A DNA stretch of 64,000 nt, from positions 124,001-188,000 of the forward strand of contig NZ_BMQP01000006.1 in NCBI RefSeq assembly GCF_014648175.1, read 5' to 3'. This stretch comes from Planobispora rosea. GTDB taxonomy: Bacteria; Actinomycetota; Actinomycetes; Streptosporangiales; Streptosporangiaceae. The notes beneath the pieces are model-generated. The model had not been told where the DNA came from. It did not search any database and was given only the letters and a program-made list of their open reading frames with translations. Numbering within the stretch: the stretch's first letter is position 1; every line of letters begins with the position of its first letter. Shown piece after piece: positions 59,118-64,000 of this stretch. The position numbers were made by a program, and so were the translations under genes.

Positions 59118-59705
59118 ATGGAAGCCTTCACCACCCACACCGGCCGGGCCGTGCCGCTGCGCCGGAGCAACGTCGACACCGACCAGATCATCCCGGCCGT
59201 CTGGCTCAAGCAGGTCAGCCGGACCGGGTTCGAGAAGGGCCTGTTCTCCGCCTGGCGCGAGGACCCCGAGTTCATCCTGAACCAGCCCGCCTACCAGGGC
59301 GCCTCGATCCTGGTCTCCGGCCCCGACTTCGGTACGGGTTCCTCCCGTGAGCACGCGGTCTGGGCCCTGCAGCAGTACGGCTTCCGCGTGGTGATCGCCG
59401 AACGCTTCGGCGACATCTTCCGCAACAACGCCACCAAGATGGGCCTGCTCCCGGTCGTCCTGCCCGCCGGGACCGTCGAGGCCCTCCAGACGGCCGCGGA
59501 GGCCGATCCGGAGCTGGAGGTGACCGTCGACCTGGGCGAGCGGCAGGTCCGCTGGGGCGGCGAGTCCGCCGGGTTCGAGATCGACGACTACACCCGCTGG
59601 CGGCTGATGGAGGGTCTGGACGACATCGGCCTGACCCTGCGCAACGCCGACGACATCGCGGCGTACGAGAATGGTCGGCAGCCATGGCTGCCGACGACCG
59701 TCTGA
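59118..59705 (+). CDS. leuD: 3-isopropylmalate dehydratase, small subunit
   Basis: The 195-residue swivelling domain partner of LeuC. Signatures are [32 protein letters not shown] (about 10-41), the substrate loop [49 protein letters not shown] (about 69-117), with the Ser-Ser-Arg-Glu-His set, and a final [22 protein letters not shown]. It begins 2 nt after leuC. The last 22 bases overlap the start of the next small ORF. Confidence 0.97.
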   Translation: MEAFTTHTGRAVPLRRSNVDTDQIIPAVWLKQVSRTGFEKGLFSAWREDPEFILNQPAYQGASILVSGPDFGTGSSREHAVWALQQYGFRVVIAERFGDIFRNNATKMGLLPVVLPAGTVEALQTAAEADPELEVTVDLGERQVRWGGESAGFEIDDYTRWRLMEGLDDIGLTLRNADDIAAYENGRQPWLPTTV

Positions 59706-59947
59706 CACGTTCAGAAGACCCAGAAGACGAGCTGGCGCGGCGGTTGCGTGAGGCGCACCGCCGCGTCCGCGCGCTGCCCGCTCCCGCCGAGACCAGACAG
59801 CGCCTGGCCAGGCGTCTGCTCGTCATCTGCGACCTGTCCAAACGCGACGTCGAGCACGCCGCAGCGCGCCTGGAATCGTTCCTTATACAGCTAGATGTCC
59901 TGATTTTTGACACGGAGAGTGCCGGAAATATTGCCGAAGGTGATTGA
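59684..59947 (+). CDS. Small conserved protein between leuD and hup
   Basis: An 87-residue protein of unknown function. It starts inside the leuD 3' end, in another frame. The sequence is mostly helical and charged: [63 protein letters not shown], with one Cys. The length, hydrophobic heptads and translational coupling to leuD suggest a real cotranslated protein. A coiled-coil or small helical bundle is likely. The end is acidic ([13 protein letters not shown]). Confidence 0.75.
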   Translation: MAADDRLTRSEDPEDELARRLREAHRRVRALPAPAETRQRLARRLLVICDLSKRDVEHAAARLESFLIQLDVLIFDTESAGNIAEGD

Positions 59948-60088
59948 GTCGCGCGCGTCCGTCCCCTAATTTCAAGCGGGTAAGGGGTTTCTCGCTCCGT
60001 CGGGGACCCTCGCGGTGACACACGGGTGAGACGGGCTTTCTTTCTCAGGCCCGCTCCCGGACATCGGCAATAGGGAGCCACCAACCTC

Positions 60089-60385
60089 ATGAACAAGAAA
60101 GAACTCGTCGACGCCATCGCGGACCGGGTGGGCGACAAGAGAACGGCCACCGAGGCCGTGAACGCGGTCCTCGACACCATCCAGAAAGCGGTCGCCTCGG
60201 GCGACAAGGTCTCCATCACCGGCTTCGGCGCCTTCGAGATGGTGCACAAGCCGGCCCGCACGGCCAGGAACCCCTCGACCGGGGCCGAGATCAAGGTCGC
60301 CGAGAGCTGGGGGCCGAAGTTCCGCCCCGGCTCCGACTTCAAGGACCTCGTCAACGAGGGCGGCAAGAAGGTCGGCAAGAAGTAG
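60089..60385 (+). CDS. hup: HU-family nucleoid DNA-binding protein
   Basis: A 98-residue histone-like protein that bends and compacts DNA as a dimer. The start MNKKELVDAIADRVGDKRTATEAVNAVLDTIQ is the standard HU helical body. The beta-saddle has KVSITGFGAFEMVHKPARTARNPSTGAEIKVAES, with the RNPSTG-like DNA-intercalating arm. It ends in VNEGGKKVGKK, a short basic tail rather than the long Lys-rich tail of some actinobacterial HU proteins. GGGAG lies 11 nt upstream. It follows leuCD and the small protein after 141 bp and ends at a 19-bp hairpin. Confidence 0.96.
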   Translation: MNKKELVDAIADRVGDKRTATEAVNAVLDTIQKAVASGDKVSITGFGAFEMVHKPARTARNPSTGAEIKVAESWGPKFRPGSDFKDLVNEGGKKVGKK

Positions 60386-60392
60386 CCTCAGC

Positions 60393-60438
60393 ACGCCGAA
60401 CGCCCGGGTCCGCCGTCGTGGACCCGGGCGTTCGGCGT
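60393..60438. terminator. Strong hairpin after hup
   Basis: A perfect 19-bp stem ACGCCGAACGCCCGGGTCC with its complement and an 8-nt loop lies 7 bp after hup. No T-run follows. It may also serve the opposing small gene. Confidence 0.8.
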
Positions 60439-60494
60439 CTCGCCGCACCGCCGCCTCCGCGGCCCGACGGCGCGCTCGCCGGGGGACGGCCTGT

Positions 60495-60704
60495 CTAGGG
60501 GGCGTCCGGGAGGGGGAACGTCGAGAGCGTGACGTAGGTGACGAGGTCGCCGTCCACGGCGATGTTCACCCGCTGGCCGGAGCGGAGCAGCCGGAGGGGG
60601 CCGGCGTCGAACGCCTCCGCGCCGAACGGGATCTCGGTCCCGTCGTCCAGGAACACCGACCCCGACCGGGTCTCGGGGTCGAAGACCTTCACCGTCGCCT
60701 GCAC
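60495..60704 (-). CDS. Small cold-shock-like beta-barrel protein
   Basis: A 69-residue protein that looks like an OB or cold-shock fold: VKVFDPETRSGSVFLDDGTEIPFG resembles the RNA-binding half of a CSD, then AEAFDAGPLRLLRSGQRVNIAVDGDLV. It lacks the classical RNP motifs, so nucleic-acid binding is uncertain. Homologues of similar length next to hup occur in actinomycetes as far as I recall. I choose the third GTG (QATVKVFDP) because AAGGTGG lies about 5 nt before it; two GTGs 6 and 9 nt upstream are alternatives. It is convergent with hup. Confidence 0.7.
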   Translation of the reverse strand: MQATVKVFDPETRSGSVFLDDGTEIPFGAEAFDAGPLRLLRSGQRVNIAVDGDLVTYVTLSTFPLPDAP

Positions 60705-60787
60705 GCCCACCACCTTAAACCCGCCGGGAGCGATCCGGCCGGGGCGAACTCGCCGGGGACCGCCGTACGGGAAAAGGAGTTGACCCT

Positions 60788-61066
60788 CCCGGCCTGGTCA
60801 CCGCCGCCGAGACCGTCGCCTTCCTGGTCCTGGGGCTGCCCGCGGGGGTGTGGGTGGACCGGCTGCGCCGCCGTCCCATCCTGATCTGGAGCGACCTGCT
60901 GCGCGGGAACGGCGTCCTGGAGACGATGCGCAGCACCGCGGTCCTGTCCGGTCCCGCGCTGGGCGTCTGGCTGGTGCACGCGGTCACCGCACCGGTCGCC
61001 CTCCTCGCCGACGCGGTCAGCTACCTGGTCTCCGCGCTGCTGCTCGGCCGCTGGCGTAACCGGCGT
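60788..61066 (+). pseudogene. MFS exporter remnant (N- and C-terminal and internal deletions)
   Basis: In frame, GLVTAAETVAFLVLGLPAG leads into the first-loop motif WVDRLRRRPILIWSDLLR of a DHA3-type exporter. It then jumps straight to GNGVLETMRSTAVLSGPALG and LLADAVSYLVSALLLGRW, phrases that in full-length exporters lie about 50 residues further on. There is no start, no remaining second half, and the ORF runs into the opposite-strand cofC. This is a decayed gene with an internal deletion that kept frame. Confidence 0.75.
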
Positions 61067-61068
61067 CC

Positions 61069-61740
61069 TCATCGTTCCCGGCCCGGGGACTCCCCGATGC
61101 GCCGTGCCACCGCCCGGGTGCGGGGGCCGACGCCGAGGGCGAGGGCGGCGCGCAGGTCGCCGGGGGTGTCGACATCCCTGCGGACCGAGTCGACCCCCGC
61201 CAGGCACAGCTCCTTCGCGCCGAGCCGCAGGTGGCGCTCGCGTGACTCGCCGCCGAACCCGGGGGTGAAGTCCACGCCGGGCCGTACCCCGTAGAAGGTC
61301 GTGCCGACCTCGGCGGCGTCGGGCAGGAACGCCTGGTCGAACTCCGCCGCGGCGGCCAGTACGAGCGCCAGCTCCGCGGGGCGCAGAGCGGGCAGGTCGG
61401 CCTGGAGGGCGCCGACCGGCCCGGCGGGCGCCAGCCGTACCGCCTCCCGGGCGCCGTGACGCAGCGCCGCGTTGAGCCCCGCCTCGGGGTCGGCGACCAC
61501 GTGGGCGCCCGCGCCCGCCAGGGCCTCGGCCGCCACCGGATCGCCCGTCACCGCCACGACCCGGCCGACCCGGGGGCAGCCGAGGGCGGCCTCGACGGTG
61601 TCGCAGGCGATGGCGACGGCCAGCGCGGCCCGGTGCGGCCCCGCGGCCTCGGCCAGGCGGGTCTTGGCGGCGACCAGCGTCTTGACCGGGACGACGAGGG
61701 TCCAGTCGGAACTCTCGGAAGGAGGCATAACCTTAAGCAT
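61069..61740 (-). CDS. cofC: 2-phospho-L-lactate / phosphoenolpyruvate guanylyltransferase
   Basis: The GTP-dependent enzyme (FbiD in actinobacteria) that activates phosphoenolpyruvate or phospholactate in coenzyme F420 synthesis. The 223-residue protein opens [20 protein letters not shown], the nucleotide-binding N-terminus. It keeps [47 protein letters not shown] and [29 protein letters not shown], and a DVDTPGDL motif near the end. I take [17 protein letters not shown] four codons later is an alternative. The partner genes cofD and cofE (fbiA/fbiB) are not in the window. It is divergent from plsC. Confidence 0.9.
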   Translation of the reverse strand: MLKVMPPSESSDWTLVVPVKTLVAAKTRLAEAAGPHRAALAVAIACDTVEAALGCPRVGRVVAVTGDPVAAEALAGAGAHVVADPEAGLNAALRHGAREAVRLAPAGPVGALQADLPALRPAELALVLAAAAEFDQAFLPDAAEVGTTFYGVRPGVDFTPGFGGESRERHLRLGAKELCLAGVDSVRRDVDTPGDLRAALALGVGPRTRAVARRIGESPGRER

Positions 61741-61807
61741 CCCGCCTCGACAGTTCCCGGAGCCAACCGGGAGACTTGGGGCGCACCCCGCGTTTACGGA
61801 GGACCGA

Positions 61808-62545
61808 ATGAGACGCCCCGGTTGGCCGACCAGGTTCTGGGTCGCCCTGGCCGTTGTGATCGTCAAACCGATCTCATGGCTTCTGGTGAAGAAGGACTGG
61901 CGCAGGGCCGACCGGCTGCCACGCGAGGGCGCGATGATCCTTGCGACCAACCACCTGTCGTGGCTGGACCCCATCCTGATCGCGCACTTCCTCTACAACA
62001 ACGGGCACTGGCCGGTGATCCTGGCCAAGGCCGCCCTCTTCTCGGTCCCCGGGCTCGGCCGCGCGGTCCGGTCCCTGCTGGCCATCCCGGTCTACCGGGG
62101 GAGCGCCGACGCGATCCGCTCCCTGGAAGCGGCGGGGAAGCGGATCACCGACGAGAAGGCGTGCGTGATGTTCTACCCCGAGGGCACCTGCACCCGCGAT
62201 CCGGACTTCTGGCCGATGGAGGGCAAGACCGGCGTCGCCCGGCTGGCCCTGCAGACCGGTGTGCCGGTGATCCCGATGGCGCACTGGGGGGCCCAGGAGA
62301 TCCTGCCGTACGGCCAGAAGCGCCCCCGGCTGTTGCCGCGCAAGACCTTCCGCGTGCTGGTCGGGGAGCCGGTCGACCTGTCGAAGTACGACGGCCGGTC
62401 GCTCCAGGCCGACGTCCTGCGGGACGCCACCGCCGACATCATGGCGGCGATCACGGCCCTCCTCGCCGAGCTGCGCGAGGAGAAGGCGCCCGCGGTCCCC
62501 TTCAAGAATCCCGCCGGTGGGCCGGGAAAGTCCACGAACGGCTGA
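61808..62545 (+). CDS. plsC: 1-acyl-sn-glycerol-3-phosphate acyltransferase
   Basis: Acylates lysophosphatidate in membrane phospholipid synthesis. The 245-residue protein starts [10 protein letters not shown] with GGAGG 5 nt upstream. The catalytic motif NHLSWLD (Asn48, His49, Asp54) and the acceptor motif PEGT (124-127, in [12 protein letters not shown]) are intact; [17 protein letters not shown] and [15 protein letters not shown] match further blocks. A hydrophobic N-terminus (about 9-24) anchors it. It is followed 20 nt later by gpsA, and the pairing is conserved in actinobacteria. Confidence 0.95.
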   Translation: MRRPGWPTRFWVALAVVIVKPISWLLVKKDWRRADRLPREGAMILATNHLSWLDPILIAHFLYNNGHWPVILAKAALFSVPGLGRAVRSLLAIPVYRGSADAIRSLEAAGKRITDEKACVMFYPEGTCTRDPDFWPMEGKTGVARLALQTGVPVIPMAHWGAQEILPYGQKRPRLLPRKTFRVLVGEPVDLSKYDGRSLQADVLRDATADIMAAITALLAELREEKAPAVPFKNPAGGPGKSTNG

Positions 62546-62565
62546 CGTCGGCGTACGGTGATGAA

Positions 62566-63573
62566 ATGACCAAGGCGGCCGTATTCGGGACAGGTTCGTG
62601 GGGCACCACGTTCGCGATGCTCCTCGCGACAGCGGGCACCGGGACGACTCTCTGGGGCAGGCGTGCGGAGATCGTCGAGGCGATCGACAAGCGCCATGAG
62701 AATCCCGACTATCTGCCGGGTACGGCGCTGCCCGAGACGCTGCGCGCCACCGTCGACCCGGCCGAGGCCCTCGACGGCGCCGACTTCGTGGTGCTGGCCG
62801 TGCCGTCCCAGACGCTGCGCGGAAACCTCACCGCGTGGAAGCCCCACCTGCCGTCCGGCGCGGTGCTGGTGAGCCTGATGAAGGGCATCGAGCTGGGCAC
62901 CACCAAGCGGATGAGCGAGGTGATCTGCGAGGTGGCCGAGGTGCCGCGGGAACGGGTCGCGGTGGTCTCCGGCCCCAACCTGGTCGGTGAGATCGTCCTC
63001 GGCCAGCCCGCGGCGACCGTGGTGGCCTGTCCCGACGAGCGGGCCATGGAGCGACTCCAGGAGGCCTGCCACCTGCCGTGGTTCCGGGCCTACACCAACC
63101 CCGACGTGGTGGGCGTGGAGCTCGGCGGGGCGGTCAAGAACGTGATCGCGCTGGCGGTCGGGATCGCGGCCGGCATGGGGCTGGGCGACAACGTCAGGGC
63201 GACGCTCATGACGCGCGGGCTGGCGGAGATCGCCCGGCTCGGCGCGGCGCTCGGCGCGGACCAGCACACGTTCGCGGGGCTGGCCGGGATGGGCGACCTG
63301 GTGGCGACCTGCTCCTCGCCGCTGTCACGCAACCGCACCTTCGGCGAGAACCTCGGCCGGGGCATGACCCTGGCCGAGACCGTCGCCGCGACCAAGCAGA
63401 CCGCCGAGGGCGTCAAGTCCTGCGAGTCCGTCCTGGAGCTGGCCAGGAAACACGACGTGGAGATGCCGATCACGGAGGTCGTGGTGGCCGTGGTCCACGA
63501 CGGCATGCCGCCCGGCGAGGCCGGGGCGCTGCTGATGTCGCGGACTCCCAAACCGGAACGGTACGGCGTGTGA
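62566..63573 (+). CDS. gpsA: Glycerol-3-phosphate dehydrogenase, NAD(P)+
   Basis: Makes sn-glycerol 3-phosphate from dihydroxyacetone phosphate for phospholipids. The 335-residue protein starts [21 protein letters not shown], the nucleotide-binding motif, and has [56 protein letters not shown], the catalytic Lys in [23 protein letters not shown] and [25 protein letters not shown] nearby ATG 5 nt earlier is out of frame. It overlaps the next gene by GTGA. Together with plsC it supplies early steps of phosphatidate synthesis. Confidence 0.97.
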   Translation: MTKAAVFGTGSWGTTFAMLLATAGTGTTLWGRRAEIVEAIDKRHENPDYLPGTALPETLRATVDPAEALDGADFVVLAVPSQTLRGNLTAWKPHLPSGAVLVSLMKGIELGTTKRMSEVICEVAEVPRERVAVVSGPNLVGEIVLGQPAATVVACPDERAMERLQEACHLPWFRAYTNPDVVGVELGGAVKNVIALAVGIAAGMGLGDNVRATLMTRGLAEIARLGAALGADQHTFAGLAGMGDLVATCSSPLSRNRTFGENLGRGMTLAETVAATKQTAEGVKSCESVLELARKHDVEMPITEVVVAVVHDGMPPGEAGALLMSRTPKPERYGV

Positions 63574-64000
63574 ACCGGCGCATGCGCAGGCGGCAGGGAG
63601 AGAACACCCGGTCGGTACGGCTGCCGCCCGCGGCGACGCCCCTGCCCGGCCCGCTCGGGCTGCCGGTGTGGCGCAGCTCGGCGTGGAGCTTCGCCGACAG
63701 CGCCGAACAGGCCGAGACGTTCGGGGAGAAGGGACCCGGTTCGATCGAGAACCCCACCGTCGCGGCGTTCGCCGCGGCCGTGGCCTCCCTGGAGGGCGCG
63801 GCGGCCCCCGAGGACGTCGCGGGGCAGGCGTTCGCCTCCGGGATGGCCGCCGTCAGCACCGTGCTGATGACCTTCCTGGGCACGGGGGCGCATGTCGTGG
63901 CCCCCGCCCCGTTGCACGCAGGCACCTACTCGCTGATCACCAAGGTGCTGTCCCGGTTCGGGGTGAGCGCGGACTTCGTCGACTACGCCGGCCTGCACCG
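63570..64000 (+). CDS. Cys/Met-metabolism PLP-dependent enzyme, 3' end cut off
   Basis: The N-terminal 143 residues of a transsulfuration-family enzyme (cystathionine gamma-synthase or methionine gamma-lyase like). It starts at GTG overlapping the gpsA stop, or at the ATG four codons on. Visible phrases are [95 protein letters not shown] and [11 protein letters not shown]. The PLP lysine lies beyond the window. Exact substrate cannot be decided from this part. Confidence 0.82.
   Translation, partial: MNRRMRRRQGENTRSVRLPPAATPLPGPLGLPVWRSSAWSFADSAEQAETFGEKGPGSIENPTVAAFAAAVASLEGAAAPEDVAGQAFASGMAAVSTVLMTFLGTGAHVVAPAPLHAGTYSLITKVLSRFGVSADFVDYAGLH

Overview
The window is one contiguous piece of a high-GC actinobacterial chromosome. 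Codon third positions are strongly G/C, GTG and TTG starts are common, and the set of families (TctCBA with a CitAB-type kinase pair, NdgR next to leuCD, F420-pathway CofC, an MhuD-type haem oxygenase) fits a filamentous actinomycete. Streptosporangiaceae or a close relative is my inference from gene content; I could not test it. No insertion sequence, prophage, CRISPR array or integrase is visible. The only clearly decayed gene is a small MFS-exporter remnant near 60.9 kb.

Layout. 0-2.9 kb: the 3' part of gatB, a secreted RTX-like protein and a MOSC protein. 3-8.5 kb: a tripartite tricarboxylate transporter (tctC-tctB-tctA) divergent from a CitA/CitB-like two-component pair. 8.5-18 kb: a VanW protein, an ECF sigma factor with a membrane partner, secreted proteins, a 2-hydroxyacid dehydrogenase and a PAS-GGDEF-EAL protein. 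18-21.5 kb: the ilvBNC operon with a leader-peptide attenuator. 21.6-28.8 kb: a subtilase fused to a CAP domain, a second CAP protein, a PBP4-type carboxypeptidase, an MFS symporter and a DUF1707-FHA protein. 28.9-34.7 kb: a PadR-controlled ABC exporter, a methyltransferase and an SseB-like protein. 34.9-42.1 kb: serA, leuB, ilvE and cimA. 42.1-52.5 kb: a heparinase-like lyase, regulators, an MhuD-like enzyme, a FAH-family hydrolase, gltX, a PadR/MATE pair and an M3 peptidase. 52.7-53 kb: tRNA-Gln and two tRNA-Glu. 53-56.7 kb: a thioredoxin-like protein, an SGNH hydrolase and an unknown acidic protein. 56.9-60.4 kb: ndgR, leuC, leuD, a small protein and HU. 60.5-64 kb: a small beta-barrel-like protein, the MFS remnant, cofC, plsC, gpsA and the start of a Cys/Met-metabolism PLP enzyme.

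How the genes work together. Branched-chain amino-acid synthesis dominates: ilvBNC, leuB, ilvE, cimA and leuCD are all here, with serA. Three short leader ORFs rich in Ile/Val/Leu codons lie upstream of ilvB, leuB and cimA. Two of them (ilvB, cimA) are followed by a stable hairpin abutting an intrinsic terminator, so I read them as attenuators. leuCD is instead next to the IclR-type regulator ndgR. A second theme is glutamine decoding: gatB, gltX, tRNA-Gln (with the U1-A72 pair used by GatCAB) and two tRNA-Glu genes imply indirect Gln-tRNA synthesis.

Most notable observations: the trio of branched-chain leader peptides; a subtilase-CAP fusion next to a CAP paralogue; an MhuD homologue with a Gly-His repeat insertion; a TlpA-like protein with CxC instead of CxxC; and several unusually clear operator-like palindromes (PadR sites at 28.88 and 49.82 kb, a perfect 14-bp palindrome before serA).
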